Source: Candidatus Pelagibacter sp. (GTDB lineage Bacteria; Pseudomonadota; Alphaproteobacteria; Pelagibacterales; Pelagibacteraceae). Taken from it: DNA of 6,538 nt. The stretch lies in NCBI GenBank assembly GCA_013204495.1, contig JABMNQ010000185.1, forward strand, positions 1-6,538, in the 5' to 3' direction. Below the pieces are notes generated by a model. That model saw only the letters and a list, made by a program, of their open reading frames with translations, was not told the origin of the DNA and did no database searches. Each line of letters opens with the position of its first letter. Position 1 is the first letter of the stretch. Positions 1-6,461 of the stretch are shown piece after piece. Position numbers and translations under genes: made by a program.

Positions 1-1
1 A

Positions 2-580
2 AAAATTCCGTGTTTTAGTGTTTTGGGAAATTTAATATTAAACTTTTCTAAACTCTCAAACCAAAAAGCATCACACATACCAAGCGGACAACATGCACTA
101 AATGAGGAATATTATGAAAGAATTGAAGCTATTCAATTTACTATAGCCCATGATGATGGCAACTTAGTTGAAGATATTAATAAAGCAGATGTAATATTAT
201 TAGGAGTTAGCAGAACAAGTAAAACCCCAACATCCATTTATTTGGCCAACAAGGGTTTTAAAACATTAAACATCCCTTTAGTTAATGAAAATTCTATACC
301 AGAAAACTTAAAAAAAAATCCAAAATTATCATGCGTTGTCGGATTAACGACCGAACCGGAAAGGTTGGCCGATATAAGAAAAAATAGAATGAATACTTTA
401 AGGGAAACAGAAAACACAAACTACACAAACATAAAAAAAATTGAAAAAGAAATTGATGACGCCAAAAAAACATTTATCAAATACAAGTGGCCAACAATTG
501 ATGTTACTAGAAAATCAGTTGAGGAAACTGCAGCTTCAATAATTAAAATACACGAAATATATAAAAATAATGGTAAATAA
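2..580 (+). CDS. Pyruvate,phosphate dikinase / PEP synthase regulatory protein (PPSR, DUF299), 5'-partial
   Basis: This is the C-terminal part of a PPSR family protein, a bifunctional Ser/Thr kinase and phosphorylase that switches PEP synthase or pyruvate,phosphate dikinase off and on by phosphorylating and dephosphorylating a threonine near the catalytic histidine. The frame is open from base 2, and the residues before base 23 (KIPCFSV) continue the family pattern. The gene therefore starts outside the window, and the TTG at 23 is not its start. About 192 codons are present of the roughly 270 usual for the family. Visible motifs are HIPSGQHALNEEYYERIEAI, the HDDG segment, the P-loop-like GVSRTSKTP at bases 203-229, NIPLV, and a C-terminal IDVTRKSVEETAASI. 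The last 11 bases overlap maf, suggesting co-transcription and coupled translation. Which dikinase it controls is not visible here. The family call is very secure. Confidence 0.95.
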   Translation, partial: KIPCFSVLGNLILNFSKLSNQKASHIPSGQHALNEEYYERIEAIQFTIAHDDGNLVEDINKADVILLGVSRTSKTPTSIYLANKGFKTLNIPLVNENSIPENLKKNPKLSCVVGLTTEPERLADIRKNRMNTLRETENTNYTNIKKIEKEIDDAKKTFIKYKWPTIDVTRKSVEETAASIIKIHEIYKNNGK

Positions 581-1157
581 AATAATACTTGCCTCGAAAA
601 GCGGAGTTAGAAAAAAGATTTTAGAAGATAATAAAGTTATTTGTAGAGTTGAACCCTCAAATATCGATGAAGATAGTATTAAAGAAAGTCTGTTAAAAGA
701 AAAGGCAACACCAACAATTATTTCAAAAAATCTAGCAGAATTAAAGGCAAATAAAATTAGCCAAAAATTTATTAATGAAATAGTTTTGGGAGCAGATAGC
801 GTTATTGACCTAGAAGGAAAAATAATATCAAAGCCTACCAATAGGGTAGAAGCTCTTGAAATACTTAACAAATTAAATGGAAAAACACATCAATTAGTAA
901 GTTCAGTGTGCATTTCTAGAGGTGGCTCTATGATCTGGAACCATACGGATAAAGCATCATTAACAATGAAAAATATGACCCTTTTAGAGCTGGAGAGCTA
1001 CTTAATGAAAATTACAGACGACGCTCTTTATTCATACAACGTATATCAAATTGAAGGTGAGGGGAGAAATTTATTCTCTAAAATTGAGGGGGATGAAGAC
1101 ACCATCATGGGACTTCCTATAAAACAAATAAAAGATTATTTAAACGTATTACAATGA
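570..1157 (+). CDS. maf: Maf family nucleotide pyrophosphatase
   Basis: This is a 195-residue Maf/Ham1-fold protein. The family hydrolyses non-canonical or excess nucleoside triphosphates to monophosphate and pyrophosphate in the cytoplasm. The N-terminal phosphate-binding loop reads LASKSGVRKKIL (residues 7-18), in place of the classical ASxSPRR. GADS at 74-77 carries the expected catalytic aspartate D76, followed by SKP at 87-89. GKTHQLVSSV (104-113) and the C-terminal EGEGRNLFSKIEGDEDTIMGLPI-like block (from about 162 to 184) match the alphaproteobacterial branch. Length is normal. The ATG at 570 overlaps the PPSR end by 11 bases and has no Shine-Dalgarno, so translation is probably coupled. 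The TGA stop overlaps the aroE start. Substrate preference (dTTP/UTP, m7GTP or other) cannot be read from the sequence. Confidence 0.93.
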   Translation: MVNKIILASKSGVRKKILEDNKVICRVEPSNIDEDSIKESLLKEKATPTIISKNLAELKANKISQKFINEIVLGADSVIDLEGKIISKPTNRVEALEILNKLNGKTHQLVSSVCISRGGSMIWNHTDKASLTMKNMTLLELESYLMKITDDALYSYNVYQIEGEGRNLFSKIEGDEDTIMGLPIKQIKDYLNVLQ

Positions 1158-1951
1158 GCAAAAAATTTTTAGTTGTTGGAAACCCAATAGAACATTCCTT
1201 GTCACCAAAACTTCATAATTATTGGATTAAAAAAAACAATATAAAAGCATCATATGAAAAAAAACTTTTAGAAAAAGAGGAGTTAAAAAAAATAATTCTA
1301 GAGATTAGGGAAGAAAAGATTCACGGAATAAATGTAACTGTTCCCTTCAAAAAAAAAATCATACCCTTTTTAGATGTATTAACTGATGAGGCTAATAAAT
1401 CTCAATCTGTAAATACCATTTATAAAATAAAAGACAAAATTATTGGAGACAATACAGATATTGAGGGTTTTAAAATTGCTTTAGAAACGACAAGGCAAAT
1501 AATCAACAATAAAACAGCACTTATCATTGGTGCGGGTGGGGTAGTTCCTTCCATCATTATTGCTTTAAAAAAATTACAAATAAAAAAAATTTTTATAACC
1601 AACAGAACCGAAGCAAAGGCCGTTGAGATGAAAAAATTTTTTCCAGAACTAGAGATAGTAGAATGGAGAAAAATGATTGATTTTGACATTATTATAAATG
1701 CTACAAGTATTGGCCTGAATGAAAAAGATGAAATTAAAATAGATTATGAAAAAATTAGCAGAAATAAATTTTTCTACGACGTGATTTACAATCCAGAGGA
1801 AACAAACTTTCTAAAAAAAGCTAAAAATTTTGGAGGCCAAGTAGAAAATGGAAAGACCATGTTTATTCATCAAGCACAAAAAGCCTTTTTTATATGGCAC
1901 GGAATTTTACCAGAAATAGACACAGAAACCCTTAATTTTCTAAGGTTATGA
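1154..1951 (+). CDS. aroE: Shikimate dehydrogenase (NADP+)
   Basis: This 265-residue protein is AroE, which reduces 3-dehydroshikimate to shikimate with NADPH in the chorismate/aromatic amino acid pathway. The shikimate-binding segment NPIEHSLSP is at residues 10-18. The catalytic lysine is K66 in NVTVPFKK and the catalytic aspartate D102 in GDNTD; these correspond to K65 and D102 of the E. coli enzyme. The Rossmann glycine loop is GAGGVVPS (126-133). NRT at 150-152 is the usual NADP 2'-phosphate-binding motif. INATSIGL (181-188), YDVIYNP (208-214) and HQAQKAF (239-245) complete the family pattern. Length is typical and nothing appears to be missing. The start ATG shares ATGA with the maf stop and the last codon shares ATGA with the coaE start, so the gene lies inside a translationally coupled run. 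It has no Shine-Dalgarno of its own. Confidence 0.97.
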   Translation: MSKKFLVVGNPIEHSLSPKLHNYWIKKNNIKASYEKKLLEKEELKKIILEIREEKIHGINVTVPFKKKIIPFLDVLTDEANKSQSVNTIYKIKDKIIGDNTDIEGFKIALETTRQIINNKTALIIGAGGVVPSIIIALKKLQIKKIFITNRTEAKAVEMKKFFPELEIVEWRKMIDFDIIINATSIGLNEKDEIKIDYEKISRNKFFYDVIYNPEETNFLKKAKNFGGQVENGKTMFIHQAQKAFFIWHGILPEIDTETLNFLRL

Positions 1952-2517
1952 TTAGAATAGCCCTAGTGGGAGATATAGGATCTGGGAAAAGTCACATAGC
2001 AAAACTTTTTAATTTCCCAGTTTTTAATGCAGACTTTGAGGTCGCTAAAATTTATAAAACGAATAAGCAATGTTTTAAAAAGCTAAAAAAAAAACTACCT
2101 AAATATTTTTTATCATTTCCTGCCAAAAAAGATCAAATTATAAAAGCCATAATTGAAGATGAATTAAATTTAAAAAAAATTACAAAAATTATTCATCCAG
2201 AGATTAGAAAAAAAATGAATATATTTTTAAAAAATAATAAAAAATATAAAGCTGTTGTTTTGGATATACCTCTTTTATTAGAAAATAAGCTAAATAAAAA
2301 AGGCGATATTTTAATTTTTGTTCAGCCCAAAAAATCTGAAATTATAAAGAGATTAAAAAAAAGAGATAATTTTAATATAAGCCTATTTAATAAATTTAAA
2401 AAAATTCAGCTCCCACTGAGTTTTAAAAAGAAAAAATCCAACTATATAATTAAAAATAACTTTATTAATAGATCTGTTAAGAAAAGTATAAAAAAAATAA
2501 TAAAAGAAATTATATAA
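1948..2517 (+). CDS. coaE: Dephospho-CoA kinase
   Basis: This 189-residue P-loop kinase phosphorylates the 3'-hydroxyl of dephospho-CoA, the last step of coenzyme A synthesis. The Walker A motif GDIGSGKS is at residues 8-15, NAD (27-29) matches the conserved substrate-binding aspartate region, HPEIR is at 83-87, and LDIPLLLE (105-112) is the typical D-x-PLL-E motif. RLKKRD (135-140) is the lid with its two arginines. QLP at 154-156 and the C-terminal NYIIKN match the family tail. The protein is unusually lysine-rich (44 of 189 by hand count), and its gene is full of A runs, more so than its neighbours. The usual GKST is GKSH here. An AAGG lies just 5' of the ATG at very short spacing. The start overlaps the aroE stop by 4 bases and dnaQ begins one base after its stop. 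Confidence 0.93.
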   Translation: MIRIALVGDIGSGKSHIAKLFNFPVFNADFEVAKIYKTNKQCFKKLKKKLPKYFLSFPAKKDQIIKAIIEDELNLKKITKIIHPEIRKKMNIFLKNNKKYKAVVLDIPLLLENKLNKKGDILIFVQPKKSEIIKRLKKRDNFNISLFNKFKKIQLPLSFKKKKSNYIIKNNFINRSVKKSIKKIIKEII

Positions 2518-2518
2518 A

Positions 2519-3190
2519 ATGAAAGAAGTTGTATTAGACACAGAAACAACTGGTTTGTCCGTCAGAGAAGGACACAGAGTGGTAGAAATTGGTTGTATAG
2601 AATTAGACAACTTGGTTCCAACTAAAAATAGATTTCACTGTTACCTTAATCCCGAAAGAAAAGTTTCTGAAAAAGCATTAGAGGTCCATGGCTATACAGA
2701 CGAATTTTTATCTACACAAAAAAAATTTTCGGAGGTAGCAGAAGATTTTTTAAATTTTATAGACAATAAGAGACTAGTAATTCATAATGCTGAATTTGAT
2801 TTATCACACCTAAATAACGAATTAGCATTACTGGGTAAGGAAAAATTAGACAGTAAAAATGTTGTTGATACACTTGCTTTAGCTAGAGATAAGTTTCCTG
2901 GTTCACCAATAAGTCTTGATGCGTTGTGTAAAAGATATCGTGTAGACAATTCTAAGCGAACCCAGCATACTGCTCTTATAGACTGTGATTTATTAGCTAA
3001 AGTTTATATTAATCTATTAGACCAAAAAGAGCCCACACTAAATTTTAAAAATGAAGACAATGAAAAAACAATAATAAACTCTAATGATATTAATCAGTAT
3101 TATAAGAAAGTTATTAAACCGACAGAGGAAGAGCTTAAGCTACATAAGGAATATTTAAAAAGCAGTTTGAAGAAAAATTTTTTTAATTAG
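2519..3190 (+). CDS. dnaQ: DNA polymerase III epsilon subunit (3'-5' proofreading exonuclease)
   Basis: This 223-residue DEDDh exonuclease removes misincorporated bases for the replicative polymerase. Exo I is LDTETTGL with D7 and E9. Exo II is HNAEFDLSHLNNEL with D94. Exo III-epsilon is RTQHTALIDCDLLAKVY with H150 and D155. These match D12, E14, D103, H162 and D167 of E. coli epsilon. DTLALAR (117-123) and LDALCKRY (133-140) are also typical. The region from about 172 to 198 is charged and variable, as in the linker to the polymerase-binding tail. The tail, RxPTEEExxxH-like at 200-215, resembles other alphaproteobacterial DnaQ proteins. I see no clear QxxLxF clamp-binding motif. The gene starts one base after coaE and ends in TAG, overlapping the convergent secB stop by 8 bases. 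It is the last gene of the plus-strand run. Confidence 0.96.
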   Translation: MKEVVLDTETTGLSVREGHRVVEIGCIELDNLVPTKNRFHCYLNPERKVSEKALEVHGYTDEFLSTQKKFSEVAEDFLNFIDNKRLVIHNAEFDLSHLNNELALLGKEKLDSKNVVDTLALARDKFPGSPISLDALCKRYRVDNSKRTQHTALIDCDLLAKVYINLLDQKEPTLNFKNEDNEKTIINSNDINQYYKKVIKPTEEELKLHKEYLKSSLKKNFFN

Positions 3191-3605
3191 CTCTTTGTTT
3201 ATATAATTCCGTAAAGTTAATTTTTTTTTCAAGTTTTATTCCAGGGTAGCCGGAATCCGTTAATAAATTTAAAAATATTCTCTCTAGGTCAGGGTAGATT
3301 TTATTTGGCACGTCACACAAAATAATTTTTTCCATTTCTTTTTTATCAGAAATTTTTTCATCAACCTTAACAATAGAAGTGTAAGTTATTTCAAAGTGTG
3401 CTTTCTTTAAAATTTCTGGCTGGTCCACAAATTTTATTATTGTGTTTACCTCAATAATTCCATTTTTCACAGCCTTGGAGGTAATATCAATATTTAGTCG
3501 ATATTTAGAAATTTTATCTCTTACAAATATAAATGTTTGAGCATCAGGTGTTTCACTTGACATATCTTTTATAAAGCTGCCAATTATTTTAAAGTTTTCT
3601 GTCAT
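3183..3605 (-). CDS. secB: Protein-export chaperone SecB
   Basis: SecB is a cytoplasmic tetrameric chaperone that keeps precursors unfolded and passes them to SecA. IKDMSSETP near the N terminus matches the family's KDISFEAP, and its acidic residues align with E. coli D20 and E24, which contact SecA. The middle strands (YRLNIDI, IIEVNTIIKF, HFEITYTSIVKV) and the C-terminal block (ILCDVPNKIYPDLE, SGYPGIKLEKKINFTELY) fit the family. PDLE replaces the enterobacterial PYAR, as I recall for SAR11 homologues. Two nearby ATGs are possible. The outer one at 3611 has AGAGG directly touching it, whereas the inner one at 3605 has the same AGAGG at a 6-base spacing and begins MTENFK. I chose the inner one, giving 140 residues. 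It overlaps fxsA by 17 bases (23 with the outer start), so the two are probably one transcript. Confidence 0.93.
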   Translation of the reverse strand: MTENFKIIGSFIKDMSSETPDAQTFIFVRDKISKYRLNIDITSKAVKNGIIEVNTIIKFVDQPEILKKAHFEITYTSIVKVDEKISDKKEMEKIILCDVPNKIYPDLERIFLNLLTDSGYPGIKLEKKINFTELYKQRAN

Positions 3606-4011
3606 TTTCATCCTCTATATCTTCAAATTCAGCATTAATAAAATTTTGTTTTTTATTTATAGGCTTTTGTTTAATTGATACTTTTTTAAATATCAATTTT
3701 CTTGTTGGTGGAAATATTATTAGTAAACCCAAAAGGTCTGTAGCAAAACCAGGTAAAATTAAAAGTAGTGCTGCAAACGCTAATGCTGCACCTGAAATAA
3801 TTTCATAAACAGGAAGTTCATTTTTTACAATTTGGGACATTCCTGACCGTAAAGTGTTAAAACCCTCATATCTGGCATAAACAATGCCAAAAAATGCAGT
3901 AATAAAAATTAGTAAAATTGTATTAAAAGCACCTATTTGGGAGCCTAACTTAATAAATAAATAAATCTCAATAATGGGGACACCAATTATTAATAACAAA
4001 AATGTGTTCAT
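3589..4011 (-). CDS. fxsA: FxsA family inner-membrane protein
   Basis: This 140-residue hydrophobic protein belongs to the FxsA family, named after the E. coli protein whose overproduction relieves F-plasmid exclusion of phage T7. Its normal role is not established. Hydrophobic segments lie at about residues 3-20, 26-46 and 70-102. The conserved signature GxxLIxPGFxTDxxGLLLxxPxxR is represented by PGFATDLLGLLIIFPPTR at 87-104. The tail from 105 is basic and then acidic (EFEDIEDE), and is probably cytoplasmic. AAGGA lies 3 bases before the ATG, one of the few Shine-Dalgarno-like sites in the window. It is the first gene of the minus-strand pair with secB and is divergent from the Tim44-like gene, with 58 bases between. 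In many alphaproteobacteria, fxsA is found beside secB and the Tim44-like gene, which supports the call. Confidence 0.9.
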   Translation of the reverse strand: MNTFLLLIIGVPIIEIYLFIKLGSQIGAFNTILLIFITAFFGIVYARYEGFNTLRSGMSQIVKNELPVYEIISGAALAFAALLLILPGFATDLLGLLIIFPPTRKLIFKKVSIKQKPINKKQNFINAEFEDIEDENDRKL

Positions 4012-4069
4012 TTGTCCTTAGTCTAAATTGCTAGTTGTAATTAATCAACATAGTAAATATTATTAAATT
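4012..4069. promoter_or_regulatory. Divergent promoter region between fxsA and the Tim44-like gene
   Basis: These 58 bases separate two start codons pointing away from each other, so transcription of both the fxsA-secB pair and the Tim44-like/smr pair should start here or just inside the genes. For the plus direction, a sigma70-like pair is visible: TTGTAA (4035-4040), 17 bases, then TATTAT (4058-4063). That would put the transcript start almost on the ATG at 4070. For the minus direction, TTGATT (4043-4048 complement), 17 bases, TAGACT (4020-4025 complement) is weaker. It would start the RNA downstream of the AAGGA at 4015-4019, so a more upstream start (for example -10 TACTAT, 4050-4055 complement) may be used instead. 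In DNA this AT-rich such matches are easy to find, so the individual boxes are uncertain while the regional call is sound. Confidence 0.5.
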
Positions 4070-4663
4070 ATGAATTATAGTTTTGAATACATCGATATTA
4101 TTCTTTTAGCAATGATTGCAGGTTTTATATTTCTGCGTTTAAGAGGAATACTTGGAAAAAAAACAGGTTTTGAAGGAAAAATTCCTCCACAATTTGGGAA
4201 AGAATTTCAAAAAATAAACATAACCACAAAACCAGTTAGTGAAAATTTTGATGAAGCTGCACAAAAAGAATTTTTAAAAGGTGCAAAAATTGCTTATGAA
4301 ACAATTATCACAGATTTTAGTGATAGTGACAATAAGCTGGTAGCTAGCAAGCCACTTTTGAGTAAAAAAATTTATGATCAATTTAAAGAAGCCCTTCAAG
4401 ATAGAGAAAGTAAAGGCCAGTTTGCCGAAATAACATTTATTGGAATTAAATCAGCAGCAGTTAAAACCCATAAAAAAATAGAAAACAGTTTAGAGGTTAC
4501 GGTAGATTTTGTTAGTGAGATAATTACCTCTGTAAAAGATAAAGAGAAAAAAATCATTTCTGGAGATAGTGAAAAAGTTAAAACTGTCTATGATACTTGG
4601 GTTTTTTCAAAAGATCTAAAATCAACAAACCCTAATTGGCTACTAATAGACACACTTACGTAA
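4070..4663 (+). CDS. Tim44-like domain protein (TimA-type inner-membrane protein)
   Basis: This 197-residue protein has one N-terminal membrane segment (about residues 7-23), the alphaproteobacterial Tim44 signature LRLRGILGKKTGFE (22-35), a short linker, and a Tim44-like domain from about 60 to the end. The domain closes with KTVYDTWVFSKDL (171-183) and NPNWLLIDT (187-195), which are diagnostic. Mitochondrial Tim44 tethers mtHsp70 to the TIM23 import channel. The bacterial relatives are membrane-anchored with the domain in the cytoplasm, and their role is poorly understood. The ATG at 4070 follows the divergent promoter region, with no Shine-Dalgarno within 15 bases. The TAA at 4661-4663 is directly followed, in the same frame, by the start codon of the Smr gene. 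The family call is strong; a function in protein translocation would be only an inference from the eukaryotic relative. Confidence 0.9.
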   Translation: MNYSFEYIDIILLAMIAGFIFLRLRGILGKKTGFEGKIPPQFGKEFQKINITTKPVSENFDEAAQKEFLKGAKIAYETIITDFSDSDNKLVASKPLLSKKIYDQFKEALQDRESKGQFAEITFIGIKSAAVKTHKKIENSLEVTVDFVSEIITSVKDKEKKIISGDSEKVKTVYDTWVFSKDLKSTNPNWLLIDTLT

Positions 4664-5089
4664 TTGATAAAGAAAATTTCAGATAAAGATAAAGAAGATT
4701 GGGAAAATTTTCTAAAAAATAATGAAAAAATACCAAATAAAGATTTTGTTGCTAAAAAAAATATAAGACACGAAAAGATAAAAAAAATAGATCTTCATGG
4801 TTTTACTCTTGAGGATGCAAATAAAGCTATAGAACGCTTTATTAAAAAATGTTTTGCAGAAGGTGTTACTAAAATTATAGTAATTACAGGCAAGGGTTTG
4901 AGGTCTAAAAATGTTGAAAACCCTTATCTTTCAAAGGATTTAAGCATATTAAAATATTCAGTTCCTGAGTTTATAGAATCTCATAAAAATTTAATGAAAA
5001 TGATTATAGAAAGTACAGATGCTAAAATTGAGGATGGTGGAAGTGGGGCTTTTTATATTTATCTTAAAAACAAATTTAAATTAAAATAA
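4664..5089 (+). CDS. Smr domain protein (MutS2 C-terminal-like nuclease domain)
   Basis: This 141-residue stand-alone Smr protein is of the alphaproteobacterial type. A charged N-terminal helix region (SDKDKEDWENF) precedes the domain. IDLHGFTLEDANKAIERFI (from residue 42) holds the DLHG motif at 43-46. VITGKGLRSK (73-82) holds TGKG, the equivalent of the HGxG motif. GGSGAFYIYLK at 125-135 ends the fold. Smr domains in other proteins are DNA or RNA endonucleases; the target of this protein is unknown. No in-frame ATG occurs before residue 111, so the only usual start is the TTG at 4664, which touches the TAA of the Tim44-like gene. No Shine-Dalgarno is seen. It is presumably translated by reinitiation from the upstream gene. 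It converges on hslU with 4 bases between the stops. Confidence 0.9.
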   Translation: MIKKISDKDKEDWENFLKNNEKIPNKDFVAKKNIRHEKIKKIDLHGFTLEDANKAIERFIKKCFAEGVTKIIVITGKGLRSKNVENPYLSKDLSILKYSVPEFIESHKNLMKMIIESTDAKIEDGGSGAFYIYLKNKFKLK

Positions 5090-5107
5090 TTTATTAGAGA
5101 ATAAATT
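5088..5107. repeat. Perfect 8-bp inverted repeat across the smr/hslU stops
   Basis: AATTTATT (5088-5095), loop AGAG, AATAAATT (5100-5107) forms a perfect inverted repeat centred on the convergent gene ends. It might fold as a weak hairpin in either transcript and protect or define both 3' ends. The stem is all A/T and no clean T run follows on the plus strand, so it does not qualify as a standard intrinsic terminator. One arm is also constrained because it encodes the conserved C-terminal Phe-Ile-Leu of HslU. Chance is a real alternative in DNA of this composition. Confidence 0.3.
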
Positions 5108-6461
5108 TAGATAAATCGGTATCTTTAACAATTTCACCTAAATTTTGCTTCACATATTCAGAATTAATTATAATTTTTTCACCAGCTCTATCAGTTGCTG
5201 TAAAACTAATATCTTCTAAAATTCTTTCAATGATTGTATGTAGTCGTCTTGCCCCTATATTTTCTACCGTAGAATTAACTTCCGAAGCCATATTAGCGAT
5301 AGCATCTATTCCGTCATCAGAAAATTCTAATTCTACATTTTCCGTTTTTAATAAAGCAACATATTGCTTAATTAAACTAAAGTCAGGTTCTTTAAGAATT
5401 CTTTTAAAGTCATCACTTGTTAAAGCCTCAAGCTCAACCCTTATAGGTAATCTACCCTGAAGTTCAGGTAAAAGATCAGAAGGTTTTGCAAGTTGAAATG
5501 CACCGGATGCAATAAATAAAATATGATCTGTTTTAATAGGACCATATTTAGTGCTGACGGTTGTTCCTTCAATCAAAGGAAGCAAATCTCTTTGAACTCC
5601 CTCCCTAGAAACGTCTCCTCCAACTCTATCTGCTCTTCCTGAAATTTTATCAATTTCATCTAGAAAAACTATTCCATTATTTTCAGTTGAATTTTTTGCA
5701 GACTTAATAATTTTATCTTCTTCAATTAACTTATCAGCCTCATCATTAATTAAAATTTCATGAGATTCTTTAACAGACATTTTTTTCTTCTTTTGTTTAT
5801 TACCAACTGATTTTCCAATCATTTCGCCAATATTTATCATGCCAATATTAGCTCCTGGCATACCAGGAATTTCAAATGAAGCTTGAGAACCACTGTCATT
5901 TACTTCAATCTCAATTTCATTGTTATCTAAATCACCATCTCTTAATCTTTTTCTGAAACTTTCTCTTGTTGCGAGGCTTGCTTTATTACCAACCAAAGCA
6001 TCTAAAACTTTTTCTTCAGCCAGCTTTTGTGCTTTTGCATGTACTTCTTTTCTTTTTTTTACTTTTTCCATGGCAATAGCAATTTCAAGCAAGTCTCTTA
6101 TAATCTGCTCAACATCTCTTCCAACATAACCGACCTCTGTAAATTTTGTTGCCTCTACTTTTACAAAAGGAGCTTCTGCTAATTTAGATAGTCTTCTAGA
6201 AATTTCAGTTTTTCCAACACCTGTTGGGCCAATCATTAAAATATTTTTAGGTAAAACTTCATTTTTCATTTCACCTTTTAAAGCCTGTCTTCTCCACCTA
6301 TTTCTTAAAGCTATAGCTACTGCTTTTTTCGCTTTATTTTGACCAACCACATATCTGTCTAATTCTGAAACTATTTCTCTAGGTGATAAAGAGCTAACTA
6401 GAGAACCATCATCCTTTTTAATTTTTTCTTTTGGAAAGGGAGTAACGTTTGTATCTTCCAT
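5094..6461 (-). CDS. hslU: HslU, ATPase/unfoldase subunit of the HslUV protease
   Basis: This is a full-length 455-residue AAA+ unfoldase that recognises, unfolds and feeds substrates into the HslV peptidase in the cytoplasm. [17 protein letters not shown] (25-41) opens the conserved region. Walker A is GPTGVGKT (78-85), the pore loop GYVGRD (111-116), and the variable I domain runs from about 117 to 240. Walker B is IVFLDEID (264-271), the arginine-finger region is QGRLPIR (335-341, R337), and sensor 2 is GARRL (403-407). The C terminus LSKFIL is the classic tail that docks into HslV and activates it. Against E. coli HslU (443 residues) it carries a slightly longer polar N terminus of about 24 residues. 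No alternative start lies within that segment, and the ATG shares a base with the hslV stop (TAATG), which supports the chosen start. Nothing indicates loss of activity. Confidence 0.98.
   Translation of the reverse strand: MEDTNVTPFPKEKIKKDDGSLVSSLSPREIVSELDRYVVGQNKAKKAVAIALRNRWRRQALKGEMKNEVLPKNILMIGPTGVGKTEISRRLSKLAEAPFVKVEATKFTEVGYVGRDVEQIIRDLLEIAIAMEKVKKRKEVHAKAQKLAEEKVLDALVGNKASLATRESFRKRLRDGDLDNNEIEIEVNDSGSQASFEIPGMPGANIGMINIGEMIGKSVGNKQKKKKMSVKESHEILINDEADKLIEEDKIIKSAKNSTENNGIVFLDEIDKISGRADRVGGDVSREGVQRDLLPLIEGTTVSTKYGPIKTDHILFIASGAFQLAKPSDLLPELQGRLPIRVELEALTSDDFKRILKEPDFSLIKQYVALLKTENVELEFSDDGIDAIANMASEVNSTVENIGARRLHTIIERILEDISFTATDRAGEKIIINSEYVKQNLGEIVKDTDLSKFIL

Noticed and set aside
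23..25. TTG as the start of the PPSR gene
   Set aside because: The frame is open to the window edge and the residues before it continue the family pattern, so the gene is simply cut by the window.
536..871. Minus-strand open frame of about 111 codons
   Set aside because: Lies antisense to PPSR and maf, both with clear family motifs, and has no recognisable domain; a by-product of AT-rich coding sequence.
1420..1689. Minus-strand open frame of about 89 codons
   Set aside because: Antisense to the NADP-binding part of aroE; its hydrophobic look comes from the complement of lysine- and asparagine-rich codons.
2383..2610. Minus-strand open frame of about 75 codons
   Set aside because: Antisense to the coaE/dnaQ junction with no domain or start signal.
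3132..3141. Palindrome AGCTTAAGCT near the end of dnaQ as a terminator
   Set aside because: Inside conserved coding sequence, no loop and no following T run.
3173..3184. AAAAATTTTT at the dnaQ end as a terminator
   Set aside because: Has no loop or GC stem; it encodes the Lys-Asn-Phe end of dnaQ and is just an A run next to a T run.
4034..4049. GTTG-N8-CAAC inverted repeat as an operator
   Set aside because: Arms of only 4 bases in AT-rich DNA; expected by chance and no known regulator site matches.
5230..5460. Plus-strand open frame of about 76 codons
   Set aside because: Antisense to the conserved C-terminal half of hslU; low-complexity serine/leucine content and no independent support.
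5920..6129. Plus-strand open frame of about 69 codons with a signal-like hydrophobic sequence
   Set aside because: Antisense to the I domain of hslU, where lysine/alanine/glutamate codons read as serine/phenylalanine/leucine on the other strand.
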